Made by a program: the position numbers and the translations under genes | Shown here: in pieces, positions 53,895-64,000 of the stretch | Layout of the letters: the number at the start of each line of letters is the position of its first letter | Numbering within the stretch: position 1 is the stretch's first letter | Notes under the pieces: model-generated | The model's input: only the letters and a program-made list of their open reading frames with translations | The model's database searches: none | Told to the model about the DNA's origin: nothing | Assembly: GCA_019914995.1 (NCBI GenBank) | Contig: CM034139.1 | Coordinates: 5,372,461 to 5,436,460, forward strand | Direction of reading: 5' to 3' | Source of the DNA: Acanthochlamys bracteata | Lineage: Eukaryota; Streptophyta; Magnoliopsida; Pandanales; Velloziaceae | Length of the DNA: 64,000 nucleotides

Positions 53895-56800
53895 CGCCCA
53901 AAAAAAAAATTCCTGCTACAAATTACTCGGCGACGACAGTGGAGAATCTGTCATATCTCGTGGGAGCTATCGGCGGCGATTACCGTAGCTCCGGCATCAC
54001 CGGCGAGCAGAAGAGATTCTGATTCTGAGAAGAAAGACACAGAAAATTTTCTTACAAGCTGGCTGAGAAGGTGGAGAAAAAGAAATTAAAAAAGAAGGAT
54101 TGGGTGGGAGAAGAAAAATGGGGAATGGTTTTTATATGATCTGGTATTTGTTGCTGTTGCTGTGATCTAGTTCTGAATTTGATTTCAAAAGAATAGGTAT
54201 GACAAATAAAATGAAACACATAAATAACATCATGAAATTTGGAACTGTGATTAAAATGTTAATTACAAACTTCAAGGCCCGTTACATCTGTAGCGTACTT
54301 GACGTAACTGACAATAGTGGCCATCGTATCCCTCGTGATTGCATATGAAAACCCGGCGGCGGGAAATTAGGAACTGAAGAATCTAAGCCGTGCGATTAGA
54401 TCTGCCGGTGTTGAACTAAAAAAATATTTAAGAGTGTTTATTGAAAAAAATTTTAAAATAAAAATATTTATTAAAAATTTTTTTAAATGAATTTATTTTT
54501 TTATTTAAAAAATAATATAAAAATAATTAATAGAAAATTTTACAATAAAAAATTTTTATATTTTAAAAAATTTTACAAATTATTAAAAAAATTTATTAAA
54601 AATATAAAATAAAATGCAAAAATTCTATCAAATATGGCCTAAGACTGTCCAGCTTCAGAGTGGGTCTAACATTTTGCAAGGAGCCAATTCCAGATCAAAC
54701 TCTAGGAAGGAATGATGCAGCTGCGGGACCCGTTGCCTAAAAAATTGGTCCAGTGGTAATGGATCTGGATTGTGGTCAAATGCGGGGTACTTTCGTAATA
54801 ATCGTGCTCAAAGAACGCGGCAGCTGAGGAACGGATAATGGTCGGAACAGGAACCGAAAAAGAAAGTCCTGTTTTGCAAAAAGAAATATAGAACGACAAA
54901 TACCAATGTTTTTATTATTTTTTTTTTTCTCAGCTCTAGGGAGTGTACTGTTGTTGTAGGTAGGTGTCTGTATATGTTTGCCCATTTTGGTTTTATTAAA
55001 TTTTCTGTTAGCATGTGGGCCGGGAACAGATGATTGCATTGGAACACATGCTTCTCTCTCTTTGATTTGTAATAAGAAGGTTTTGGCGGTGCTTAAATTA
55101 ATATTTGTGATTAAATTATGACAAGCAGGTCAACTGAGAAGACAAATCAGTCTTTCCTTTCTAGTTAATTAAACCGATAACTGAAAAAACCACCAGTCAC
55201 ATGTGTCACACTCAGCTGCTCGTAAAAAAAATTTTCAATGCAATTCATTTGCCTAATAACTTGTTTGTATGTAGGCACGTTTTTTCTAAAATCTAAATAT
55301 AAAATTATTTTTATAAAAGTTTTTTTATTTTATTTTAACCACGCTTAGATCTTGATTCACATTTCTAAATTTGGCTAGTTACTTTTCTGCATTATAATGA
55401 GAAAAGCTGAATGATCTCAAAAGCTAAACGCATATATGGAAGTGTCCAAAATCTTGCAGGGAAGAAGGAGACATGTATTTTGTGAACCCTAGCATGTGTT
55501 GTTTCTTGCCAATGCAGTTATGCTGTACTGAGAGTCTGGGACCATATCTGAATTATCAGATCTTGAAAATTTTATTAATTTATTGTTTATTTATTTTAGA
55601 GTATATTTTAATTATATAAAATTAAATTTTAAGAAAGTTATTTTTTGTAAAAATAGATTTTGATCAAAAATAAAATTTTGAGTCGTAATTGAAACAAATA
55701 AATTAAATTTTAAACTAATTTTTTTATAGAAGTGAAAATAAATTGATATTGATAAATATATCAAATTCAAAATGTTTAAAAAATTAGTGGTGATTAAAAT
55801 ATGCCTTAGTTGGGCTCACAGTACGCATATTCAAAAGACTGGTTGAGGCCTTAACTTTGGACAGGCCTATGATTGGATTTGCTCGCCGTCCTACTAGTGA
55901 CCGAGTGTAGTGTCTCTCAAGCCACTAAACCTATGTGTTTGAAATTAGTTTCTCTAAAATATTTTTTATAAATAATCTGTTCTCTAAAACTTGTAGACCT
56001 AACATTTTAATTTAAGAATCAAACTGTTCATAGCAGTTTGAGGCTTTGAGCTCTTATACTGGAGATTGGAGTTTAGAAGTTTGATTAACTTCTTATTTTA
56101 AAGTCTTTTTATAGGTGATAAAAGATGCTGATAAAGTTTATTTCTATTCATATACCAGAATTGCTAGCATCACAATAGAACCTTTTGGGTAACAGATCAT
56201 TAAAACTTCGTACATAAACATGACGAAATAGGAAGCCGACGAGATGGCAAAACTAATATATACTCTAAAAAAACTATTCTGAAGATATGCTTGAAAATGG
56301 TGATGTTTTTCATGCCATTATGTTATAGAATATTAAAACAATAACAAGTCAAAACTCGTAATGCATGGTATAGGAGATCTTTCTTAGAGAATGAAGTGCG
56401 CAACATATGCCAGCGACATTACTGATGCATGAGTTCATTCATAACTAAACTCATGATCAAAACTTCGACATTTATTCTCCGCGATCAAAACTTCGTAAGA
56501 AAAGACATCACTGGCAATGCCATTACTAATCATTACTCCATCACCATGAAATTCTTCGATACTCCTTTGCGCTGGTTATGCCTATACCGCCCATATTTTT
56601 CCAGTGCCGCTGCAGAAGTGGAGATGAAGAAAACTTTCTAATAACTGATTGAAGGTGGTTATTTATTTTTTTTCTTTCTGTAATTCTGTATATGGTCCGT
56701 CTTATAGAACATCAGAGGATCGTAGTGTTTATGTGAAGGTCAATATCACACGTATGCTTCTTGTCCAATTCTGGTAGACGCAGCATCTGCAAGGCAGAAT

Positions 56801-57241
56801 GCCGGAGACACAATTTTAAGGTTGCGCATGGCTAACAAATTGCAAGCTCTTCTCCTAATGTTGTATGGATGGTCTAGTAATTGGAAAGTAGGGATATTTT
56901 AATCACTGATTACTGCTATGCTTTAGTAGTAATAGTAGTAGCCCTGAACTTTTTAGCTGTGGTCCAAAATTTAAAGGCATGTAAGTGGCAATCAATCACA
57001 AATAGATGCTCTGAAAAATCATACAGTCCACTCACAGCAAAAAGAGCTAAATCTTTCTGTGGTAGGCCAGTTAAGAAGATAGACTAGAAGTATACAACCA
57101 CCTGCTGACTCTAGTCGGGGACCGGAGACAGAAGGCGTACTCCATGCGCCGCCTCGTGCCGCCACTGCTCTGCCGGGCATTTCCCACGAGCTCGCCTGAT
57201 GACACAACGAGGACTCCACACTGTTGCAATCTACTGGAGCT
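53895..57241. other. Long intergenic region
   Basis: Bases 53895 to about 54060 are the GC-richer leader of the alpha/beta hydrolase. Bases 54430-54640 are an AT-rich patch (GTGTTTATTGAAA at one side, CTATCAAATATGG at the other). Bases 55260-55800 are further AT-rich DNA. Nothing that reads as a gene was found, and short ORFs at 54702-55047 and 56429-56641 lack support. Confidence 0.5.
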
Positions 57242-57250
57242 CTATATAAG
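57242..57250 (+). promoter_or_regulatory. TATA box of the small ORF
   Basis: CTATATAAG, matching the plant TATA consensus, lies 113-121 bp upstream of the ATG at 57363. This fits a start near 57275 and a leader of about 90 nt. Confidence 0.65.
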
Positions 57251-57362
57251 CACACCGTATCTCGAACAACAGAGAGCAATTAATTAATCCATTTTCAGCT
57301 CTTTCTCTAAATTCTTTACTGACATTGTGCTTATAACTAGTGCTAATTATAAAGACACATAA

Positions 57363-57536
57363 ATGGCGGGAGGAGGTGGTGTTTGTTCTAGTGACAAGAA
57401 GTTCCAGGGTGAACTCGGAGAGTTTAATCCGAGGGCAGAGTATTGTTACATAAGCGACAAGGTTATGAAGATGGAGAGTAAATGTGGAGATGGGGACGAT
57501 GACGACGATGATTATGACACTGCTCCTGCAGCGTGA
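57363..57536 (+). CDS. Unrecognised 57-residue acidic protein
   Basis: A single exon runs ATG 57363 to TGA 57536. It starts MAGGGGVCSSDKKF and continues GELGEFNPRAEYCYISDKV. It ends with an Asp tract of six (GDGDDDDDDYD) and TAPAA. There is no signal peptide or membrane span. Support for a real gene comes from the strong TATA box, an A-rich context before the ATG (ACATAA), and an AATAAA-type polyadenylation signal at about 57674-57679. Codons are balanced rather than AT-skewed like the flanking DNA. No family was recognised. It could be a lineage-specific small protein or the surviving part of an older gene. Confidence 0.55.
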   Translation: MAGGGGVCSSDKKFQGELGEFNPRAEYCYISDKVMKMESKCGDGDDDDDDYDTAPAA

Positions 57537-58197
57537 ACACTTTGACACCACCGACTATGTTTATTATCGACAATTACTTTAGTTGTCTTTGTGTTCTCTC
57601 TTTCAGCTTTATGACGGAACTACCTTCTTAGTTGCAGAAATGCCGTAGTTGTTTATCAACTTCTCTTGGCGGATAATAAATTAGTTTTCCTACCTATGTA
57701 TGTCTCCTTCTTTTGGAACATTTTAATGGGTTGCATCTTTTGAAAAGCTTGGAACATAGTCACCATAACACTAAGTTTGCCACCAAGGAACGTTAGTTAG
57801 GAGCTTAAGAATTCAGATTTTATTCATCACCTCCTTCACCTACCAGTCTTGATTTTTTTTAGTTAGGCCAAACACCTGCATGCATTCTTAAGTTAAATTC
57901 ATAATCAACAAAAAACAAATAACTTGCAGCTAATATATAGACAAATACACAATTACATAAAATGCGTTAAACATAACATTCTTACTTCTAACAGGAAAAA
58001 GAATAAACAAATAAAGAAATTGAGCTGAGACTGTGTACATGTAATATTACTAAACCGCGTAAGGTAACAACTGCCGTGGAACTGTTCGACTGAACACACC
58101 AAACTACACCTATACAACCAACCAACACTAATGCACCCATTTCACCTACTCAGCCCAATGTCGACTTCGCCGTAAACCTTCGCGGCGAAAGGCTACA
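57537..58197. other. 3' regions of two convergent genes
   Basis: This contains the 3' UTR of the small ORF (poly(A) signal near 57674) and that of the minus-strand esterase-like gene. No ORF of interest was seen. Confidence 0.5.
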
Positions 58198-59164
58198 CTA
58201 TACTGTACTTACTTGCTCGTCGGTCCATTCACGCATATCCGCGAAGACACGCGCGCTGTTCTCCTCTGTCTCACCTTGTATCAGTGAGTGGTACATACCC
58301 TCGTACAGCTTCAGTGTCTTGTCTTTTGCTCAGAGCTTTCTGGTAAAGCATTTGTGACCCTTCATGCGCCGTCACGCAGTCTGCTGTCCCGTGTGCAGCT
58401 AGATATGGCACAGTCACCTTGTCGAAGTTTTCTTGCAGGTAGGTGCATAGGCGCGCCAGCTCCCTCATAGTCCCCACTTGTGGACGGTCCGTGTACCGCC
58501 GCGGGTTGGCTGCTATAATCCGTAACTTATCGGCATCTTTTACTGACTTGTCAACCATGTGGGCAACCGGCATTGCCGCCCATGTATCTGCAACACCGAA
58601 TAGAAGCCCGTACAAGAATAACAACATCTGGGATGGCTTCATCTGTTCCGGCATGACAAACAGTGGAGCGGAGAAAATAAGTCCATTCCATGCGTCCGCT
58701 GGAGACCGAAGATACATAAGCATTGTCGCAGCGCCACTCATGGACTCGCCGAAAAGGAAAGCATGGAGGTTAAAGTGTTGTGGTGCATTGCGAACGGAGA
58801 GAAAGAACGAAAGGAAAGCAGCGGCCACGGCTTCCATGTCGCCTACGTAACAGCGGATACCGTCAGATCGACCGTGGCCAAGAAGGTCGGCGCAGTAAAC
58901 TGCGTAACCCCAATTGGCGTAGGAGATGACGGTCTTCTGAAAAAGCCAGCCGGAGTCGGAGCCATAGCCGTGGGTCATAAAGACAATGCCCTTCGCAGGC
59001 TTCAACTCTTTTGTTTTAGAATCAATAGGGTGGAATGATTGCGTAAATATCCGGCCGTGCGCGGTACCCAAGTACGATTGCGCGTTGCGAACGCCCTGAG
59101 AAGTGTAGAACTCTTCCTCCTCCGGTTCATCTCCCCAGAAGAAGCGTGGCCCTAGTTAACCCAT
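58198..59164 (-). pseudogene. Broken caffeoylshikimate esterase / LysoPL2-like gene
   Basis: One exon on the minus strand matches the CSE (monoacylglycerol-lipase-like) family over its whole length of about 320 residues. Landmarks are PEEEEFYTSQGVRNAQSYLG, MTHGYGSDSGW, ADLLGHGRSDGIRCYVGDME, the nucleophile elbow FGESMSGA, FSAPLFVMPEQMKPSQ, NPRRYTDRPQVGTMREL and AHGTADCVT (acid). Two breaks: codon 3 is TAA (59158-59156, after ATG GGT). A one-base change in an A run near 58318-58324 moves the last 42 residues, including the catalytic His in YEGMYHSLIQG, into another frame. A TATATATA at about 59293-59300 suggests the ATG at 59164 was the original start. CSE acts in lignin biosynthesis (caffeoyl shikimate to caffeate). 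GC-rich codons contrast with the AT-rich surroundings, consistent with recent loss. Confidence 0.75.
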
Positions 59165-59292
59165 GGCTACGTTAATTGTTAGCTACAACAAGAAATTCTA
59201 GAGAAAACGTTAGAGAGATTTTAGCGAGTGGGTGAATTTGGTCGATTAAGATATTGTTTTGCTGCTGGAGTTTGTGGATCGAGTTACTGCGC

Positions 59293-59300
59293 TATATATA
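59293..59300 (-). promoter_or_regulatory. TATA box of the esterase-like gene
   Basis: TATATATA on the minus strand lies about 130 bp upstream of the presumed start codon at 59164. Confidence 0.6.
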
Positions 59301-60232
59301 GGGAGCGAAGCGAAGGAAATTAATTAAACAAATCGATATAGAGTTTGGTGGCGAAGATAATTGCACCAGCAAGAGGAACTTGAATAATAGTATTATGCTA
59401 GCTAGATGTTTGGTTTGTTCAAGTCCTATACAAATGCAAGTCTGAACTTCCACATAAATGGGCTTTATCTATTAAATAAAGCGAAAAGAGCCATTGAATG
59501 CGATGTAGAGTTTTAATATGAGGTAGCTGCAGGGAAATGTCAGCTCAAAGACTTAGGTGATCGAATGTACATAAACAAACAATTAGGTTGACTTTATTAA
59601 GAAATTTAATCTGAGGTTGCTAGATTGATGAATCAAGTCAATGCAAGCTTCGTGTTAAATTAGTTGGATGAAAATTCCATGAAGAAGCGATCGATGTCGA
59701 ACTGCTGCTGAGCTTCTAGGATATTAGAACGGCCGGCAAACTGAAGTACAGCTACAATGAACTGCTCTACTGTTAGTTGCCTGTACAAAGTTGTAGTTTC
59801 TTAAATGTTAGGCTTGTTCGGTAGCTTGTTATATTTTGAACTGCATGCTTCTATTATTTGTGAGAATAATTTCCTTTGACATGTCTTTATTGCGCTTGAC
59901 TTGAGTTAGATTCAACCCTATTGATTTTGGACGAAATTATAGCTTTAACTATGTCTGATTACTCCATCCATATCTCATGAGATAAGTTTTGTATTTGACA
60001 AAATACGAGAGTAACTTGTCATACAAATAACTGATCAGTGTGTTTTAAATTGCATGTTTTAGCAATATTTTGCTGACCATTATTATGCCATATACTGCAA
60101 CGATATTAATTTATCTAAATACTCTTTTTAAGCAACAGAATTTAATTTGTTGCTTATATTTAATTTAATTTGGTTTAGGCACCCAGCCACACACATGAAC
60201 TGGAAAATGACCTAGGCGGTAAGTATGAGTAG
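59301..60232. other. Intergenic DNA
   Basis: AT-rich sequence with no recognisable gene or bounded repeat. Confidence 0.5.
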
Positions 60233-60880
60233 GGGTGACAAAATGAGTTCATGAATTGAGTTCAAATCGGCCTATATAATAACTAGATCAAAATCATTTA
60301 AATTTAATCCGATCTATATATTTATATGAATCAAAATTATCAATCTTAATCCAACCCATTTAATAATTGGATCAATAGATATTGACTTACTTAATAATTA
60401 AAATTATTAAAACGAGAACTAGAAAAATTAATTTCTAACAATAACATAAAATGAGTAATTATTATTTATCTAAATAAAAAATATTAATTTTGATAATACA
60501 TATTTATATATGAGAGATATGGCACTTCTTCTCTAATTTATGATCAGAGTGCTTTTCAAACTTAGTTTTCACCGTTGGATATAAAGCACTATGAATTAAA
60601 AATCTACTTACAAAATTTCAAATCAATCGGATTACAAATCTACTCACAAAAAAAATACATATATATTTTTTGAAGTTTTTTACTTTTTATTATTTTGATT
60701 AAGTAACCGAATAGAGATAAATTCAATTGAACTAAAATTTTATAAATAAATTTCTAACTCATAATTCTTTATATCCAACGGTAAAGATTGAATTTGGAAA
60801 TCATATTGATCATAAACTAAAAAAGAAGTGATCAAAATTGTCTATATCTCTCCATATATAAAAAATTTTAAAATTCTTAA
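60233..60880. mobile_element. Worn relative of the hAT element with the same internal foldback
   Basis: It begins TAGGGGTGACAAAATGA and then follows the 41642 element: CCTATATAATAA, ATCCAACCCATTTAATAATT, ATTATTAAAA and AATTTCTAACAATAAC. At the same internal point comes the same type of inverted repeat, with arms of about 160 bp centred near 60650. Arm landmarks are TATGGCACTTCTTCTCTAAT, ACCGTTGGATATAAAG and CTTTATATCCAACGGTAAAG. No right-hand hAT end was found, so this copy is probably truncated. Confidence 0.7.
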
Positions 60881-62214
60881 AATATAAATAAGAATCTTTT
60901 TAAATCAAACAGTGGGAACATCCCTCCAATCTCTTCTCTTTTGACTTTCTCTTCTTCATCTTTCCTGCGGGTCGAAGGAGTTGTTTTAGATTGCTGCATA
61001 AAATGCTCTTTTGAAAAGTAGGTTTTTTTGAAGGTGTTACATAATGATTTTTTTTTATTTAATAAATATAACTTATATATATAAGCCGTACAACATGCAA
61101 TTTATCTATATTTTTAATTTGAAATTTTTTTTAGAATACTACAAATTAAAATAAAAGCTTAAAATAAAATGGAAAGCCACATCAATATATAATACAAGAC
61201 ACACGAAATCTCAAAAAACATCAACAACCAAAGGCACTTTGCACTTTCTTGCGGCGATCAAAGTTCGGAAACTTCTATTCATTGAGAGTTTTCTCAGCCG
61301 TCGCTTTGCAACTTCTCAAGTACGATGCAAGTTCGAAATCTTTGGATTGAAAAATTTAAATCTCAAACAAAACAAAAATCAGAAATAACAAGTAAACTGC
61401 ATTAGAGATTCATAAATAGGTTGAGCTAAACGGGCCATTCTATCTCTTGATAATATAGTTCGGAGTGCGACTCACCTGATCCATGAATGTGGCAGAACTG
61501 GGCCGATATGATTTGGTCATATAATATCGAGTCAAGTTTCTTATTCGCTCTCCTGATAAACGGTCAATAATTTAACCGTTGATCAACTTTAGATTGTTGA
61601 CTTGATCAAAAAAATAATCGTTAATTGAAAAGATAAAATTATTTTAAATAAATATTAATAAGAATTAAAAAACAAATTAATTAAAAAGAGAGCAATGGAT
61701 CAAATTGGATCCAATTTTATTAAATAGATCTAACCGACCCGCCCGACTAATAGAATCTTAATTGACTTAGCATAGTCCGCTAGTAGAGAAATATCAACAA
61801 TAACATTTTTGGGTCGTCTGGTTTAGCTTACCGAAAAAATTAAATTTTTTTATTTTATTTTTTTAATATATTTTTTATAAATATTTAGTAAATTTATTTT
61901 AAAATAAAAAAATATAAAAAATTTATATAATAATTTTTTATTATTATTTTATTATTTTTTAAATAAAAATAAAACTTAATTTTAAAAAAATAAAAATATT
62001 TTTATTTAAAAAAAATTTATTTTATAACCGCTCTCAAAAGCTCCCTTCACTTTTTACATTTACACTCGTAAATAGGCTGCATACCAAAATTCACCCGCAC
62101 AGACCTTCTTGCGATGATTTTGCGTTGGGCTGTACATCTAGCTCTCTTTGTTATACTTCGACGTATACCGAAAAACAAAAACTTCAGAAAAAAGGAAAAA
62201 AAAAAGGGAAATGT
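60881..62214. other. Intergenic DNA with an AT-rich patch
   Basis: No gene was seen. Bases 61840-62035 form a near-palindromic AT-rich patch of the kind seen elsewhere in the window. Bases 61600-61760 contain diverged sequence resembling hAT flanks (GACCCGCCCGAC), too worn to bound. Confidence 0.4.
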
Positions 62215-62748
62215 TGTTCGCGGAAATGTACGAAAACGTTGCTTGCTTGTTTGAGTACAGTTCAAAAACTAACTCCTGGAGATCTTCATTGGCCATAGAC
62301 GTTGCAATGCAGCCTGATCGAGCCACAATGCTTCTCTAAATGTTGCTCACTATGGTAGTCATACTGCAATGTTGTGTGCTAACACAACTAATATGCAGCT
62401 ATTGTCCGGCCAAGATTTGTGCCGGCTATGAAGGCAGCCTAGCATTTGGTCCGATGATCAGTGATCGGAGTCACATTTACGGCGACAGCAATGTTGCAGT
62501 GCTACGGTATGCGCCGTTATATGAGGAAAATATAAGCTTAACTGCAATTGAGCTGTGTTCTGTGAGCATGGATGGAAGGGAAAGGGAATTAGTTTCAAGA
62601 CTCAAGAGTACATTAAGAGTTGGTTGATAGAGTTAGCAGGCCTTATGGAGGTGATGACGGGTTTGTGTTCGTGAGAAGAATGGAGTCATTAGATTGTTTT
62701 GATGTCGAGTTGCAAGGGCTGCTTGGAATTGATATGGTTAGTTTATGA
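62215..62748 (+). pseudogene. Coding relic of an unrecognised protein
   Basis: Two open pieces read as protein of normal composition. One (about 62490-62620) contains VAVLRYAPLYEENISLTAIE and CSVSMDGRERELVSRLKSTL. The next (about 62618-62736) reads ELVDRVSRPYGGDDGFVFVR and RMESLDCFDVELQGLLGIDM but lies in another frame; a loss of about two bases at LRVG is implied. An upstream piece (about 62230-62337) reads NVACLFEYSSKTNSWRSSLA before an in-frame stop. No family was recognised. The pieces are probably one exon of a decayed host gene. Confidence is moderate because conservation could not be tested. Confidence 0.45.
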
Positions 62749-63562
62749 TAATGTTGGTCGGATTTGATCGGCGGTGCCGGTGACGAATAGCGACACCAAA
62801 GGAATGAACATGGCTGGCATCGCTATTTCTTCTTCTTGTTTCTCTAAGTTCAGGCCTTCCCTGAATGGTACTGCGGTTGCTTTGCAACAGAGTAGTTCCT
62901 CATACAGTGCCTTCCTGTCTTTTCGATAGAAACAAATTTGACAGTGACAATGAAATTTAAAAATATTTTTTTGGTTGTTTATTATGGTTTGTTTGAATCT
63001 CAATATGGAATTTGGTAGAGTCAGTTTGCTACACGTTATATTTACTATGAAAAAATAAAGAACGTAGCGTTACACGAGTTCAAATACTTGTAAATTCATT
63101 TTTTTTATTCAAATTTTAAATTTTGAATAGTTTATATATTTTAATTATATACAAAATTTAAAATTTTATTTTTACATATAGAATTCTAATTTTAATTTTT
63201 TATTTACACACTTTTAATATAATTATATTTTTTAATTTTTGATATATTTTTAAAAATTATTGAACATAAATACTAAATTTTATTTTTATTTTATTTTTTA
63301 AAAAACTTTATTTTTTAATTTTTATTTTTATGTAATTTAATTATGAATATTTGAAACACGATAATGTTCGCTTCAGAATTGAACACCTGTAGTGTTGATT
63401 TGTTGAAGAGACAAAGAGGGTAAAAAATCACACTCTGGCACGGCATTGCCTAACAACGACAGTCCTAAATATGAGCCCATATTTGTATCCATGGGCCGAG
63501 CCCTTTTAAAGTTCTCGTGATAAATCTTAACCCATATCCTGTTGTTAAACCTTGGTCCGGAA
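62749..63562 (+). promoter_or_regulatory. AT-rich DNA and promoter of the PPR gene
   Basis: Bases 63090-63350 are AT-rich. Site II motifs AGCCCAT (63474-63480) and ATGGGCC (63491-63497) lie about 70-90 bp before the PPR start codon, as in other housekeeping promoters in the window. Confidence 0.5.
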
Positions 63563-64000
63563 ATGGCGCTGATTTCTTCAGCTGAAATCCAACCAACAAA
63601 TCTTCTCCAGCGAGAAAACCAAAACCTGCTATCTTTGCCTTCCAATTCCAAACCTTCTCGCCCAAAACAATTCTTTATTCTTTCTTCCAACAACCTCAAC
63701 TCTAACAACAACAACATTTCACTCAAGAGAGTTATTCAGCACTCTCCCTCTGCCACCAGCTCCTCCGCCGCTCCCAGCAGCAACGGCGACCCCAACTCCC
63801 AACTCCGCCGCTTCTGTGTTCATGGCGACCTTGACAAAGCTGTCAGTTTCTTCGAATCTGTTTGTGGACAAACTCGTTTGGATGAAGATGCTTTTATTTC
63901 TCTTGTACGGTTATGCGAGTGGAAAAGGGCAACTGCTGAAGGTTCTCGAGTGTATTCTTTCATTGCCGGATCGATGACTCAGTTCAGTCTTTGTCTTGGT
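63563..64000 (+). CDS. ECB2: Chloroplast PPR protein, ECB2/VAC1-like, N-terminal part
   Basis: The ORF opens at ATG 63563 and runs off the window end, giving 146 residues. Residues 1-75 look like a plastid transit peptide: few acids and many Ser, Asn and Pro (NNLNSNNNN, SPSATSSSAAPSSN). Then come QLRRFCVHGDLDKAVSFFES and RLDEDAFISLVRLCEWKRAT, which align with the start of Arabidopsis ECB2/VAC1 (At1g15510, recalled DEDVFVALVRLCEWKRA). ECB2 is a DYW-type PPR protein needed for plastid RNA editing and early chloroplast biogenesis. The repeats and any DYW domain lie beyond the window. Its position next to BOR4-type, WD40 and alpha/beta-hydrolase genes agrees with the order recalled for Arabidopsis. 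Confidence 0.8.
   Translation, partial: MALISSAEIQPTNLLQRENQNLLSLPSNSKPSRPKQFFILSSNNLNSNNNNISLKRVIQHSPSATSSSAAPSSNGDPNSQLRRFCVHGDLDKAVSFFESVCGQTRLDEDAFISLVRLCEWKRATAEGSRVYSFIAGSMTQFSLCLG

Noticed and set aside
54702-55047. Overlapping minus-strand ORFs
   Set aside because: Low-complexity and AT-rich context, no splice or promoter support.
58443-59038. Plus-strand ORFs over the esterase
   Set aside because: Antisense shadows caused by the GC-rich esterase coding strand.
62743-63003. Minus-strand ORF next to the coding relic
   Set aside because: Its C-terminal part has plausible composition, but there is no known domain, it starts in AT-rich DNA, and no splice partner was found.

Overview
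This is a stretch of a eudicot plant nuclear genome. Genes are split by GT-AG introns, intergenic DNA is very AT-rich, and every recognisable protein is plant-like: a KHA-domain Shaker potassium channel, a BOR borate exporter, the BAH-RRM protein ASI1, a caffeoylshikimate-esterase relative and a plastid-type PPR protein. Species cannot be told from the sequence. No bacterial-style operons, CRISPR arrays, rRNA or tRNA genes were seen. Exon coordinates were placed by hand from splice sites and reading phase, and the summed lengths of all intact models are divisible by three.

Layout. 1-268 (+): last exon of an AKT1-like K+ channel. 1835-6122 (-): BOR4-type boron transporter with 12 coding exons. 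7482-9862 (+): broken gene for a secreted or membrane protein with a thrombospondin type-1 repeat. 11073-14947 (-): 26S proteasome ATPase RPT6, whose first intron carries an old tandem duplication. 15546-19257 (+): STRAP-like WD40 protein, divergent from RPT6. 20049-23604 (+): histone H2A.Z, with a TRIM fossil in its long intron. 24983-31655 (+): CCR4-like deadenylase (CCR4 homolog 6). 32858-34837 (+): SMC3 relic that kept both ends and lost the middle. 35966-47040 (-): ASI1/IBM2-like BAH-RRM gene with introns full of minisatellites and DNA transposons. 48858-53894 (-): membrane-anchored alpha/beta hydrolase. 57363-57536 (+): unrecognised 57-residue acidic ORF behind a good TATA box. 58198-59164 (-): broken caffeoylshikimate esterase-like gene. 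62215-62748 (+): unrecognised coding relic. 63563-64000 (+): start of an ECB2/VAC1-like PPR gene.

The genes do not form one pathway; the block is mostly housekeeping genes. From memory, BOR4, a STRAP-like WD40, an alpha/beta hydrolase and ECB2 lie close together on Arabidopsis chromosome 1 (about At1g15460-At1g15510). A paralogous WD40, H2A.Z, alpha/beta hydrolase and caffeoylshikimate esterase lie around At1g52730-At1g52760. The window therefore looks like the combined gene order of that duplicated pair. Several promoters share TGGGCY site II motifs.

Most of the unusual material lies in the decayed genes and inside introns: the TSP1 gene, the internally deleted SMC3 copy, a fossil exon inside RPT6, a duplicated splice acceptor in the WD40 gene, and a transposon-laden ASI1 gene whose own product is known to handle genes with heterochromatic introns.
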